A DNA stretch of 64,000 bases from Nocardioides exalbidus (lineage in GTDB: Bacteria; Actinomycetota; Actinomycetes; Propionibacteriales; Nocardioidaceae). Both the position numbers and the translations under genes were made by a program. Below are positions 53,896 through 64,000 of this stretch, piece after piece (the stretch's first letter is position 1; the number at the start of each line of letters is the position of its first letter). Location of the stretch: contig NZ_FNRT01000002.1 of the NCBI RefSeq assembly GCF_900105585.1, forward strand, positions 3,534,001 through 3,598,000, read 5' to 3'. The notes below the pieces were generated by a model. That model ran no database searches. It had not been told where the DNA came from and saw only the letters and a list, made by a program, of their open reading frames with translations.

Positions 53896-54723
53896 TCAGG
53901 CAGCAGCGACGAGCGACACGGCCACGCCGCACAGGAGCAGCCCGAGCCCCTGCGGGCCGTGGATCCGCTCACGCAGCAGGGCGGCTGCGAGGGCGATCGT
54001 GATCGCGGGGTAGAGCGAGGTGACCACCGAGGCGATGGTGAGCAGCCCGGTCTGGGTGGCGAGGAGGAAGGCGACCGCGGCCGCCGTCGCGAGCAGGCCC
54101 GCGACGACACCCCACGCCTGCGACCGCTCGCCCGGGACCCAGCGGCCGCCGAGCGCTGTCGCCGTCACGGCCACGCAGACCGTCCCGACCGCCTGCGCGA
54201 CCGCGAGCGGGGCGAAGCCGGCGGACTCGGGCACCTGGCCCATCGCCGCGAAGAGCAGGCCGAAGCCGAGACCTGCCAGCACGCCGTCGACGATCCCGGC
54301 CGCGAGGTCACCGGAGCCGCCGGGCTCGCGGCTCACCAGCCAGATGCCCGGCACCGCCGCCAGGATCCCCAGCCACACGAGGAGCGCGGGTCGCTCGCCG
54401 GTCGCGACCCCGACGGCGACCGGCAGCAGCGCCGCGCCCACGGCCGAGATCGGCGCGACGACACCCATCCGGCCGGCCGCCAGGCCGCGGTAGAGGAACG
54501 CGCCGCCCGCGCCCGACCCGACGCCCGCGAGCGCACCCCACCAGAGGTCGGCCGCGGTCGGGTCGCCCCCGGTGAGCAGGACCAGGACGACGGCGCCCAC
54601 GAACGACGACGCGGTGCCCACGAAGGCGACCGGCCAGGCCGACGTACGGCGCGAGGTGAGGCCGCCGACGAAGTCCGAGAGCCCGTAGGCGAGCGCGGCC
54701 ACGAGGGAGAGCAGGACTGCCAT
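53896..54723 (-). CDS. EamA/DMT family transporter
   Basis: A 275-residue membrane protein with ten helices built from two EamA repeats. The N-terminal VAALAYGLSDFVGG, GGAFLYRGLAAGRMGVVAPI and the C-terminal SLYPAITIALAAALLRERIH mark the drug/metabolite transporter superfamily. Substrates of the family range from amino acids to sugars and drugs; none can be chosen here. It is 10 bases downstream of the DUF456 gene on the same strand, so the two may be co-transcribed. Confidence 0.9.
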   Translation of the reverse strand: MAVLLSLVAALAYGLSDFVGGLTSRRTSAWPVAFVGTASSFVGAVVLVLLTGGDPTAADLWWGALAGVGSGAGGAFLYRGLAAGRMGVVAPISAVGAALLPVAVGVATGERPALLVWLGILAAVPGIWLVSREPGGSGDLAAGIVDGVLAGLGFGLLFAAMGQVPESAGFAPLAVAQAVGTVCVAVTATALGGRWVPGERSQAWGVVAGLLATAAAVAFLLATQTGLLTIASVVTSLYPAITIALAAALLRERIHGPQGLGLLLCGVAVSLVAAA

Positions 54724-54733
54724 CAGCCGGCCA

Positions 54734-55210
54734 TCAGGTGGTCGCCACGCCGACGGCCCAGGTCACCGCGGCCAGGAAGGCGGCCACGAGCTCGATGAGG
54801 ATCGAGACGCCGACCGCCTTCAGCGCGCCCACGGTGGAGGGCCACGCCTGCGCACCGCCGACGCGGGCGCGCTCGGCGACGTAGACGCCGAGCACGAAGC
54901 CGATGAACATGCCGACGACCGGAACCACGAAGAAGCCGACGAAGGCGAGCAGCGCGCCGACGAGGAGCGTGCGGTTCGGGACGCCGGAGGCCTTGAGCCG
55001 CCGCCCCGGGACGAGGTACTTCACCACGGTGCCCGCCGCGAGCAGCACGGTCGCGACGGCGAACACCACCCAGCCGGTCGTCGTCCCGACCTGGACGGCC
55101 CACACCAGGATCGCGCCCAGGACGAGCAGCGTGCCCGGCAGCACCGGCACGATGATGCCGGCGATGCCGATGGCGATGGCGATGCCGACCAGGACGTCGA
55201 GTGTGGTCAC
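54734..55210 (-). CDS. DUF456 family membrane protein
   Basis: A 158-residue protein with about four or five membrane helices. The GIAGIIVPVLPGTLLVLGAI start and the Gly-rich GALLAFVGFFVVPVVGMFIG segment are typical of DUF456, whose function is unknown. GTG start at 55210. It lies between the MFS pump and EamA transporter genes on the same strand. Confidence 0.88.
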   Translation of the reverse strand: MTTLDVLVGIAIAIGIAGIIVPVLPGTLLVLGAILVWAVQVGTTTGWVVFAVATVLLAAGTVVKYLVPGRRLKASGVPNRTLLVGALLAFVGFFVVPVVGMFIGFVLGVYVAERARVGGAQAWPSTVGALKAVGVSILIELVAAFLAAVTWAVGVATT

Positions 55211-55278
55211 GAGGTGAACCTATCGACGTCCCGGCCGGCACCGCCTGCTCGGCCAGGCCGCGAGATCAGGCAGCTGAC

Positions 55279-56757
55279 TCAGGCGGCCAGGTCGGGCACG
55301 GGCACCCGCTCGTCCTCGACCTCGGGAGCCGGCGCTGCGCCGCGACGGATCCGGGCCAGCGTCGCGAGCGCGACCACGAGGGCGATCGCGGCGAACGTCG
55401 CGCTCGTGAGGTAGGCCGCGCGCGCCCCGGGGACGAAGCTCTCGGGCTCCGCGCCGACCGCGTAGACCGACGCGACGATCGCGACGCCCACGGCCGCGCC
55501 GAGCTGCTGCACGGTCTGGAGCAGGCCCGAGGCGGAGCCCGCGTGCTCGTGCTCCACGCCGGACAGCACGGTGGCGGTGACCGGCATGAAGACCAGGGCA
55601 CCACCGATGCCGGACAGGATCATCGAGGGCAGGACGCCGGCGACGTAAGTCGAGGACTCGCTGACCCGGCTCAGCAGGACGAAGCCGGTGAGCAGCAGCG
55701 CCGCGCCGACCGGGATCAGCCGGCCCGCGCCGTGGCGGGCGAGCAGCGATGGCGTGAGTCGCGACATCGTGAAGATCCCGATGCTGAACGGCAGGAACGC
55801 GAAGCCGGTCGCGAGCGGTCCCATGCCGAGGGCGCGCTGGGTGTACTGCACGGTGAGGAAGAACATCGAGAGCTGGCCCGCGATCACGAAGCCCATGACG
55901 ACCAGGGCAGCGACCCGACGCCGGTCGGCGAGGAGGCTGGGCCGGATGAGCGGGTGCGGGTGGCGGCGCTCGGTGCGGACGAGCAGGGCGAGGCTCAGCG
56001 CGCCGACGAGGAGCATGCCGAGCGTGCGGGCGGAGAGCCAGCCGTGCTCGGGCGCACCGACGAGTGCCCAGACGACCGAGACGGCGCCGACGGTCGACGT
56101 GAGCGCTCCGACCACGTCGAAGCGGCCCTCGCGACGCGGGGTCTCGTGGACGAAGCGCGGGGTGAGGAGCAGCACGGCGAGGCCGATCGGGACGTTGATG
56201 AAGAGCGTCCAGCGCCACGAGGCGACGTCGGTGAGGAGCCCGCCGAGCACCAGGCCGATGGAGGCGCCACCGGACGAGACTGCTCCGAACAGCGCGAGTG
56301 CGCGGTTGCGAGCGGCCTCGTCGGGGGCGTTGGTGGTCAGCAGGGCCAGCACGCTGGGTGCAGCCATCGCGGCACCGATGCCCTGGGCCGCGCGGGCGAG
56401 CACGAGCTGGGTGGGTGACTGGGCGAGGCCGCCCAGGAGGGAGGCGAAGGTGAAGACGCCGAGGCCGACGAGGAAGAGGCGACGACGGCCGCGGACGTCG
56501 CCGAGCCGGCCGCCGAGGAGCAGCAGGCCGCCGAACGCGAGGGCGTAGGCGTTGAGCACCCACGACAGCGCGGCGGGACCGAAGCCGAGGTCGGCGTCGA
56601 TGCGGGGGAGCGCGACGTTCACGACGGTCGCGTCCAGCACGAGCATGAGCTGGGCGACCAGGACGATGGCGATGCCGGTGGCGACACGGGTGGCGTCGGG
56701 CGGCAGCTCGTCGGGCAGTGCCGTGGACGAGGCGGCGGAGCGGGAACGGATGGTCAC
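55279..56757 (-). CDS. MFS drug efflux transporter (EmrB/QacA-like)
   Basis: A 492-residue MFS exporter with 14 predicted helices. Motif A-like LGGRLGDVRGRRRLFL, motif D1-like LVLDATVVNVALPRIDADLG and motif C-like GPLATG/IGLVLGGLLTD segments place it in the DHA2 drug:H+ antiporter group. It probably exports toxic compounds. GTG start at 56757 gives MTIRSRS. It is divergent from a TetR regulator, and two similar palindromes lie in the gap, so it is likely repressed by that regulator and induced by a substrate. Confidence 0.93.
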   Translation of the reverse strand: MTIRSRSAASSTALPDELPPDATRVATGIAIVLVAQLMLVLDATVVNVALPRIDADLGFGPAALSWVLNAYALAFGGLLLLGGRLGDVRGRRRLFLVGLGVFTFASLLGGLAQSPTQLVLARAAQGIGAAMAAPSVLALLTTNAPDEAARNRALALFGAVSSGGASIGLVLGGLLTDVASWRWTLFINVPIGLAVLLLTPRFVHETPRREGRFDVVGALTSTVGAVSVVWALVGAPEHGWLSARTLGMLLVGALSLALLVRTERRHPHPLIRPSLLADRRRVAALVVMGFVIAGQLSMFFLTVQYTQRALGMGPLATGFAFLPFSIGIFTMSRLTPSLLARHGAGRLIPVGAALLLTGFVLLSRVSESSTYVAGVLPSMILSGIGGALVFMPVTATVLSGVEHEHAGSASGLLQTVQQLGAAVGVAIVASVYAVGAEPESFVPGARAAYLTSATFAAIALVVALATLARIRRGAAPAPEVEDERVPVPDLAA

Positions 56758-56802
56758 GGTGGATCGGTCCTGTTCTGACCCCGTGGGGCCGGTGTACTGT
56801 AG

Positions 56803-56849
56803 GCGGAGAAGTTCTCCGCTTTCGAGAACAATACGGAGACTGTCTCCGT
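56803..56849. promoter_or_regulatory. Two matching TetR operators in the MFS/tetR gap
   Basis: Two 17-bp palindromes share the pattern RCGGAGA-nnn-TCTCCGY: GCGGAGAA-G-TTCTCCGC at 56803-56819 and ACGGAGAC-T-GTCTCCGT at 56833-56849. Both have perfect 8-bp arms. Their centres are 30 bases apart, about three helical turns, so dimers would sit on the same face. The arrangement suits joint control of the pump and the tetR gene. Confidence 0.8.
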
Positions 56850-56867
56850 TTAGCAAGAGGAGTGACC

Positions 56868-57416
56868 GTGCGAGCCGATGCCAAGCGCAACCGCGACCTG
56901 ATCGTGGAGAGCGCCCGCGAGGTCTTCCGGGAGCAGGGCTACAACGCCTCGCTCGACCTCGTCGCCAAGCGCGCGGGCGTCGGGGCCGGCACCCTCTACC
57001 GGCACTTCCCGTCGCGCGAGGACCTGGTCAACGCGGTCATGCAGGTGTGGGTCGACCGGGTCGAGGAGGCCACCGAGAAGGTCCTCGCCTTCGAGGGCCC
57101 GCCGCGCGAGCTGCTCGACCAGTGGTTGCTGACCTACGCCGAGCTGATCAGCCTCCACAAGGGTGGTGCGGCCAAGATCACCGCCGCGATGGTGCAGCCC
57201 GACTCGCCCATCGCGCCCAAGTGCAAGGTGCTGCGCGACGCGACCAGCCGCGTCACCGACCGCCTCCACGAGGAGGGCGTCCTGCGCGAGGGCATCACCC
57301 CCGAGGACGTGTGCCGCCTGGTGGGCGGCGTGGCCACGGTGGCCGACGGCGCCGAGCAGCCGGTGAGCGAGATCGAGCCGCTCCTGAAGGTCCTCGCCGC
57401 CGGGATGGCCCGCTGA
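56868..57416 (+). CDS. TetR/AcrR family regulator
   Basis: A 182-residue repressor. The DNA-binding domain is RDLIVESAREVFREQGYNAS followed by LDLVAKRAGVGAGTLYRHFPSR (in outline the TetR HTH), and the C-terminal ligand domain ends VSEIEPLLKVLAAGMAR. GTG 56868 has GAGGAG six bases upstream. It starts 18 bases after the second of two palindromic operators and is divergent from the MFS pump. Ligand is probably a pump substrate. Confidence 0.93.
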   Translation: MRADAKRNRDLIVESAREVFREQGYNASLDLVAKRAGVGAGTLYRHFPSREDLVNAVMQVWVDRVEEATEKVLAFEGPPRELLDQWLLTYAELISLHKGGAAKITAAMVQPDSPIAPKCKVLRDATSRVTDRLHEEGVLREGITPEDVCRLVGGVATVADGAEQPVSEIEPLLKVLAAGMAR

Positions 57417-57444
57417 GCAGGCCTCGCTCGCCCCGCGCACGCAG

Positions 57445-57474
57445 AACGGCCCCGGAGATCACTCCGGGGCCGTT
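57445..57474. terminator. Bidirectional terminator between tetR and the DUF7455-like gene
   Basis: A perfect 13-bp inverted repeat (57445-57457 with 57462-57474, AACGGCCCCGGAG) with an ATCA loop between two convergent genes. Confidence 0.85.
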
Positions 57475-57501
57475 GCTGGAAGTAGGGGTGCGGGGTGCTG
57501 C

Positions 57502-57735
57502 TCAGGCCTCGTCGTCCGCGACCGGGGTGGTCGGGGTCTCGAGCTTGTGGGTCTCGTCGTGGACGGTCGCCGCGACCTCGCGAAGCTTCTCGCCGTGCTC
57601 GCGGGCGTGGTGGGCGCAGAAGAGCAGCTCACCACCCGACTGGAGCTCCACGCGGAGGTAGGCCTGGGCGCCGCAGCGGTCGCAGCGGTCACCGGCCGTC
57701 AGGACGGCCTGGGTGGGTGCGGTGGCAGTGGTCAC
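57502..57735 (-). CDS. Small zinc-ribbon-like protein (DUF7455 type)
   Basis: A 77-residue cytoplasmic protein. The core LTAGDRCDRCGAQAYLRVEL and LLFCAHHAREH contains a CxxC pair and a CxHH-type pair that could bind zinc. It closely fits a small protein family conserved in actinobacteria near the principal sigma factor and parE. GTG 57735 is preferred since GAGG lies six bases upstream and homologues start MT; ATG 57756 would add seven residues. Function unknown. Confidence 0.85.
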   Translation of the reverse strand: MTTATAPTQAVLTAGDRCDRCGAQAYLRVELQSGGELLFCAHHAREHGEKLREVAATVHDETHKLETPTTPVADDEA

Positions 57736-58050
57736 GTCAGCCTCATTTCTGTTCATCGGTGTCTGGCCCAACGTAGCCAGTGGGGCAAAGATTCCCCGCT
57801 GGCGTTTCAAGCTCGAGAACTCCTCAAGTCAATCACGTCACACTCGTCCTCGCTGGTGTTGTCCGCATCCGTGGACGAACTGTTGCCGAGCAGCACCCGT
57901 CGAGGACGCCCACGCTAGACCGGCCGCAGCCCGACCCGAGGCAGGCGTGCCTCCGTCGTCGTACGGCGTGTCGCAGGTAGTGTCGAGGCGTTCCACGAGA
58001 GTGGTTCGTAGCACCCGACCCCGGCAGATTTCACGTACGACAGGACCTCC
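57736..58050. other. Divergent intergenic region before parE
   Basis: About 315 bases without a convincing gene, carrying the promoters of the DUF7455-like gene and parE. A perfect small hairpin or palindrome, GAGGCA-GGCG-TGCCTC, lies at 57938-57953, and the parE ribosome site (AGGA) is at 58042-58045. Nothing else stands out. Confidence 0.4.
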
Positions 58051-60123
<2,073 letters not shown>

Positions 60124-60126
60124 CTG

Positions 60127-60621
60127 TCACACGTGCTGGGTCATGAGCCCGGTGTCGACGTCGTAGACGAAGCCACCGACCTTGACGCGGTCGCCGATGA
60201 GCGGGTGCGTGCGGACCTTGGCGACGTCCTGGCGCAGCTGGTCGAGCTGGTCGGTCACGACGCCGAACGACGCCCAGCTGGCGTCGACCCCGGCGGACTC
60301 GCCGACCCGCACGCGGAGCTCGGCCTCGGAGGCCGAGGCCATGGCGCAGCGGGTGTGGGGGACCACGAGGATCCGCTGGACGTTGAGCAGGTGCACGCCG
60401 AGCACGAGCGCCTCGAGCGCCTGGGGGGTGACCCGGCCGCCGGGGTTGCGGAAGATCTTCGCGTCGCCGTACTTCAGGCCGAGCATGCGCAGGGGGTCGA
60501 TGCGCGAGTCCATGCAGGTGATCAGGCCGACACCGGCGTGCGCCTTGCCGTCGAAGCCGCCGAGGTCGAAGGAGTCCGCGAACTCGCGGTTGGCCTGGAG
60601 GAGGTCGTCGAAGTCGCTCAC
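60127..60621 (-). CDS. Beta-class carbonic anhydrase
   Basis: A 164-residue beta-carbonic anhydrase that interconverts carbon dioxide and bicarbonate. Zinc ligands: Cys and the Asp/Arg dyad in ITCMDSRIDPLRML (about residue 35), and the His and Cys in VVPHTRCAMAS (about residue 90); RNPGGRVTPQALEAL is conserved. The short length fits the actinobacterial type. GTG start at 60621. It converges with parE with three bases between stops. Confidence 0.95.
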   Translation of the reverse strand: MSDFDDLLQANREFADSFDLGGFDGKAHAGVGLITCMDSRIDPLRMLGLKYGDAKIFRNPGGRVTPQALEALVLGVHLLNVQRILVVPHTRCAMASASEAELRVRVGESAGVDASWASFGVVTDQLDQLRQDVAKVRTHPLIGDRVKVGGFVYDVDTGLMTQHV

Positions 60622-60664
60622 GGGACGCAGGCTAGCGCCTCCGGGTGGCCGCAGGAGGCTCCGC

Positions 60665-62398
60665 TCAGCCAGCGGATCCCATCGCGTCGCGCACGCTGAG
60701 CCGGGTCGGGCCCACCTGGCGGAAGAGCACGAGCGCGAGGACGGCGGCGACGACCGCGCACCCGGCGGCTCCCCAGAAGACGGCGTGCTCCTGCGCGATC
60801 CCGGCGACCCGGAGGAGGTCGGAGAACTCCTTGCAGCGGCTCTTGCCGTCGCAGACTTCCTGCACCGGCGGGATCGCGAGCTGCTCGGAGTAGTAGCGGC
60901 GCAGGCCGATCGTGGTGAGGGCCGAGATGCCGACGAGCATCCCGACCATCCGGGCGACGACCACGAAGGCGCTGGCGACGCCGTGGGAGTCGTCGTCGGT
61001 CGAGGCGAGCAGGGCCGCGTTGACCGGCGCGAGGGCCAGGCCGAAACCGAGGCCGCCGACGACCAGTGCGACGTTGGCGACCGGCTCCTCGATCGTGGTC
61101 AGTCCCCACCGGGTCATCAGCACGAAGCCGGCCGCCGCCATCAGCATCCCGACCGCCGTGACGACGCCGGGGGAGACGGCGCGGATGAGGTAGCCGCCCA
61201 GCACGGCACCCACCGGCAGGGCGAGCAGGAAGCGCACCAGGACGAGGGCCGCGGGCAGCTGGTCGTCGGGGTAGACGGTGGTGCGGGCGAAGAGCGGGAT
61301 GTCGATGAGCGCGGCGATCAGCGCGGCACCCACGAAGAAGCTGACCAGCAACGCGCCCCACGCCGGCGTACGACGCAGGGCGCCGCGGGGCACGAGCGGG
61401 GTGGCGGCGCGGCGTACGTGCCAGGTGAAGGCCACCGCCGCGACGAACGCGCCGAGGAGGTACCAGCGACCGCGCGGGGAGAACACCTCGATCTTGGGAT
61501 CGGCCGTGGCGAAGGCCAGGATCACGCCACCGAGGGCGAGCGCGAGGAGCAGCGCGCCGACCAGGTCGGCGTCGACGAGCACGCGACCCCAGCCGCGCAG
61601 GTCGAGCAGCGGCCGGGGCGCGAACCAGCTCCACGCGAGGAGCAGCACGAGCGCAGCGATCGCGGTCGCGCCGATCGGGGTGAGCCACCGGCCGTCGCCC
61701 GCGAACGGGATGAAGAGCTGGCCCCACGTGAGGTCGCGCATCAGCCCCGGCGGCCGGACGAACACGATGCCGCCGGCGACGAGGGCGACCAGCGCGAGGA
61801 GCATGCCGACGAGGTCGGGGATCCTGCGCCGCCGCGCGGAGCCGCGGGGGGCCACGGCCCGGATGGCGGCGGCGAGCACCAGCCCGACGGCGAGGTTGAT
61901 CGCGAAGATCGCGCGCCAGTCGGAGACGGCGAGCACCGCGGCACCGAAGAGCGGCCCGAGGACCGACCCGATCTCCTGGACCGCGGAGACGACGCCCAGC
62001 GGCACGCCGCGCCGCTCGACGGGGTAGAGGTCGGCCACCAGCGCGAGGGTGGCCGGCACCAGCCCGCCGCCGCCGACGCCCTGGAGGAATCGGCCGGCGA
62101 CGATGCTCGGCATGTCGTAGGCGAGCGTGGTCACGAGCGACCCGAGCGCGAACAGCACGAGGGCCATCACCAGCACCGGGACCCGGCCGCGGAGGTCGGC
62201 GATCCGGCCGATGAGGGGGAGCATCGCGACGTAGCCCAGGAGGAAGCCGCTGACGATCGGCGCGGCCCGCTGGAGCTGGTCGATCGGCACCCCGACGCCG
62301 GTCATCATGTCGGGCAGCGCCAGCACGACGACGTAGGTGTCGGCGGCGGCGAAGGCGACCGCGACCGCCGCGAGGGCGAGCAGCAGGCGCTGGCTCAC
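60665..62398 (-). CDS. MFS transporter, P55 (Rv1410c)-like
   Basis: A 577-residue MFS protein with 14 predicted helices and a long periplasmic loop near residues 480-530 (two Cys in EVCDGKSRCKEF). Motif A-like IGRIADLRGRVPVLVMAL and motif D-like ADTYVVVLALPDMMTGV mark the EmrB/QacA group. The GTG start overlaps the lprG stop by four bases; in mycobacteria lprG and p55 form a conserved pair that exports triacylated lipids and glycolipids to the envelope. By that synteny it is probably a lipid or glycolipid exporter rather than a simple drug pump. Confidence 0.88.
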   Translation of the reverse strand: MSQRLLLALAAVAVAFAAADTYVVVLALPDMMTGVGVPIDQLQRAAPIVSGFLLGYVAMLPLIGRIADLRGRVPVLVMALVLFALGSLVTTLAYDMPSIVAGRFLQGVGGGGLVPATLALVADLYPVERRGVPLGVVSAVQEIGSVLGPLFGAAVLAVSDWRAIFAINLAVGLVLAAAIRAVAPRGSARRRRIPDLVGMLLALVALVAGGIVFVRPPGLMRDLTWGQLFIPFAGDGRWLTPIGATAIAALVLLLAWSWFAPRPLLDLRGWGRVLVDADLVGALLLALALGGVILAFATADPKIEVFSPRGRWYLLGAFVAAVAFTWHVRRAATPLVPRGALRRTPAWGALLVSFFVGAALIAALIDIPLFARTTVYPDDQLPAALVLVRFLLALPVGAVLGGYLIRAVSPGVVTAVGMLMAAAGFVLMTRWGLTTIEEPVANVALVVGGLGFGLALAPVNAALLASTDDDSHGVASAFVVVARMVGMLVGISALTTIGLRRYYSEQLAIPPVQEVCDGKSRCKEFSDLLRVAGIAQEHAVFWGAAGCAVVAAVLALVLFRQVGPTRLSVRDAMGSAG

Positions 62399-63117
62399 GG
62401 GGCGGTGATGTCCTTCTCGGTGCCGTAGTCGGCGAAGTCGACGGTGTAGGTCATCGGGTCGGTGTGGGGGTAGAAGACACCCGTCATGGTGGCCTTGCGG
62501 AGCTCGCCGTCGTCGGTGACCTGCCACTCCACGTCGAACGAGTCCCCGGCCGAGGACGGGATCACCGCGTCCATCGCGTCACCGGGGACGGTGCCCGAGT
62601 AGGTCGTGAGGACCTCCTTGTTGTCCGCGCCGCCGCGCACGCTCTCGCCGACCTCGGGCGACTCGGTGAGCGTCAGCAGGCCCGGGAACCCGTCCTCGCC
62701 GATGAGCTGGGACGGGTCGGGGGCGCCGTACTCCTGGGGGTTGACCTTGTTCCAGCCCGGCGTGAACGGCAGCTGGGCATAGACCGTGTCGTCGACGGCG
62801 ATGACGGGCACGTCGACGTTCTGGCCGGCGAAGACCACCGAGATGGTGCCCTCGAAGGCCGGCGCGTCGGTGATCGTGCCGGTCGCGTTGGCGATGCCCG
62901 AGACGCCATCGGGGAGGGCTCCCGTCGCCAGCGTCAGCTCGACGCCGGTCGTCCCGGCCAGCGTGGCCGACGCCTCGGCGAGCACGTCCTCGGGCGACTT
63001 CCCCTCCTCGGCCGGCGAGTCGCTGCCGGAGCAGGCGGCCAGCGTCGGGAGGGCGAGCAGGAGTGCGGAGGTGGCCACGGCGAGGCCCCTCTGTCGGGTG
63101 TGCAGGCGGCGGGACAT
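62395..63117 (-). CDS. lprG: LppX_LprAFG family lipoprotein (LprG-like)
   Basis: A 240-residue lipoprotein (lipobox LPTLAAC, signal residues about 10-28). The mature domain with GVELTLATGALPDGVSGIA and YAQLPFTPGWNKVNPQEYG resembles the LprG fold, which holds lipid acyl chains in a deep pocket and carries triacylated lipids across the periplasm. It overlaps the P55-like gene by four bases and follows parC by four bases, so all three are read together. The symbol follows mycobacterial use and rests on the pairing as well as the sequence. Confidence 0.87.
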   Translation of the reverse strand: MSRRLHTRQRGLAVATSALLLALPTLAACSGSDSPAEEGKSPEDVLAEASATLAGTTGVELTLATGALPDGVSGIANATGTITDAPAFEGTISVVFAGQNVDVPVIAVDDTVYAQLPFTPGWNKVNPQEYGAPDPSQLIGEDGFPGLLTLTESPEVGESVRGGADNKEVLTTYSGTVPGDAMDAVIPSSAGDSFDVEWQVTDDGELRKATMTGVFYPHTDPMTYTVDFADYGTEKDITAP

Positions 63118-63121
63118 GGCG

Positions 63122-64000
63122 TCAGCCTTCCACAGGGAGGGTCGCGTCACCGGGCTCCTCGACGGACGGGGCCGCGGCGCTGCCCCCGGCCTGGTTGGCA
63201 GCCTGGGTGGCGACCTGGGCGGCGACCGGGGAGGCGATGGCGGCGATCGGCTGCGGGGCGGGTACGCCGGAGCCGTCCCGTCGCCCGTCGGCCGCGGGGA
63301 GGTCGATGGGCGCGCCGCTCGACGCCGAGGCGCGGGCCGGACCGGGCCCGGCCCAGGCGGCGACGAGCGTGTCCTCGCCCTTGAGGAAGCGGTGGCTGCG
63401 GACGCCACCGGTGGCGCGGCCCTTGCCGGGGTACTCGCTGAACGGCGTCACCTTCACCGCACCGGCCTCCGTGCCGGGCAGGGCGGTGGACGAGCCGGAC
63501 GCGGTGACGACGACGGCGTCGGCCGGGTCGAACGCACCGAAGAAGGCGACCGTCTGGCCGGCGCCGAGCTTGATGCCGGCCATGCCGCCGCCGGCGCGGC
63601 CCTGCGGGCGCACGCCGGAGGCCCCGAAGTGGAGGAGCTGGGCGTCGGTCGAGATGAAGCAGAGCTCCTCCTCGCCGGTCGTGAGCTCCACGGCCCCGAC
63701 GACCTCGTCGCCGTCCTTGAGGCCGATGACCTCCCACTCGTCGCGGCCCAGGACCTCGGGGTTGACCCGCTTGACGATGCCGTCGCGGGTGCCGAGAGCG
63801 AGGCCGGGGCCGTCGGTCGGGAGCGAGGTCAGCGCGAGGGCGCGCTCGCCGTTGTCGAGCGAGAGGACCTCGCTGAGCGGCAGGCCGCCCTGGAGGTTGG
63901 GGTCGTTGGCGGAGTCGGGGAGCTCGGGCATGTCGAGGACGCCGACCTTCAGCAGGCGGCCGCGGTTGGTGAGCACGCCCACCTCGCCCCGGGCGGTCGT
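63122..64000 (-). CDS. parC: DNA topoisomerase IV subunit A, C-terminal part (runs off the window)
   Basis: The last 292 residues of a GyrA/ParC protein, read in one open frame to the window edge. They contain beta-propeller repeats of the C-terminal DNA-wrapping domain (GVLTNRGRLLKVGVLDMPEL; LALGTRDGIVKRVNPEVL; LCFISTDAQLLHFGASGVRP), then a Pro/Ala-rich tail. The catalytic Tyr domain lies outside the window. The nearby parE gene argues for ParC rather than GyrA. The stop lies four bases before lprG. Confidence 0.9.
   Translation of the reverse strand, partial: TTARGEVGVLTNRGRLLKVGVLDMPELPDSANDPNLQGGLPLSEVLSLDNGERALALTSLPTDGPGLALGTRDGIVKRVNPEVLGRDEWEVIGLKDGDEVVGAVELTTGEEELCFISTDAQLLHFGASGVRPQGRAGGGMAGIKLGAGQTVAFFGAFDPADAVVVTASGSSTALPGTEAGAVKVTPFSEYPGKGRATGGVRSHRFLKGEDTLVAAWAGPGPARASASSGAPIDLPAADGRRDGSGVPAPQPIAAIASPVAAQVATQAANQAGGSAAAPSVEEPGDATLPVEG

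Overview
The window is a stretch of very GC-rich chromosome (mostly about 70% G+C) from an actinobacterium, most likely a member of the Nocardioidaceae. The evidence is the many GTG starts and 4-base ATGA/GTGA gene overlaps, a SigA-type and a SigB-type sigma factor, actinobacterial families (DUF3068/PorA, DUF4192, a DUF7455-like protein, an LprG lipoprotein with a P55-like MFS partner) and an IdeR/DmdR-type iron box. No rRNA, tRNA, CRISPR array, prophage or insertion sequence was found. The genus is an inference from gene content only. Layout: (1) 0-9.3 kb is the end of a cell-surface glycan cluster: a GT4 glycosyltransferase, a large GT-C-like membrane protein, a frameshifted GT2/methyltransferase fusion, a 2-oxoglutarate oxygenase and three acyltransferase-3 type membrane proteins, the last degenerate. 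(2) 9.3-14.6 kb is a tightly overlapping operon of PorA/DUF3068 (frameshifted), MoxR ATPase, DUF58 and a transglutaminase-like membrane protein whose catalytic triad appears lost. (3) 14.5-23.2 kb holds a methyltransferase and two paralogous secreted proteins (one with 11 Ig-like repeats, both ending in calcium-binding thrombospondin-3-like repeats) flanking an aminoglycoside-phosphotransferase-like kinase. (4) 23.6-35 kb: rpsA, a CASTOR/POLLUX-like channel, a 52-residue membrane peptide, a GlxA-type regulator, a type Ic aspartate-aminotransferase-like enzyme, an ABC exporter divergent from a MarR regulator with a clear operator, coaE, a GH3 lipoprotein and a SigB-like sigma factor. (5) 35.2-37.8 kb: the 5-oxoprolinase genes pxpA, pxpB and pxpC, with a structured 388-nt gap after pxpA. 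(6) 37.8-45 kb: DNA polymerase IV, DUF4192, a glutamate-cysteine ligase family enzyme, a universal stress protein, an HhH-GPD protein and the primary sigma factor. (7) 45-57.4 kb is accessory: an SGNH hydrolase with a TetR gene, a siderophore uptake operon under an iron box, an M28 peptidase, a CapA-like lipoprotein, transporters, and an MFS pump divergent from a TetR gene over two matching operators. (8) 57.5-64 kb: a DUF7455-like protein, parE, carbonic anhydrase, the P55-like exporter, lprG and the 3' end of parC. The most useful observations are two genes broken by one missing C in a five-C run (more likely homopolymer undercalls than real mutations), the MoxR/DUF58 operon with a pseudo-transglutaminase, the paralogous repeat-rich surface proteins, the structured gap between pxpA and pxpB, and several sharply defined palindromic operators whose likely regulators are encoded next to them.
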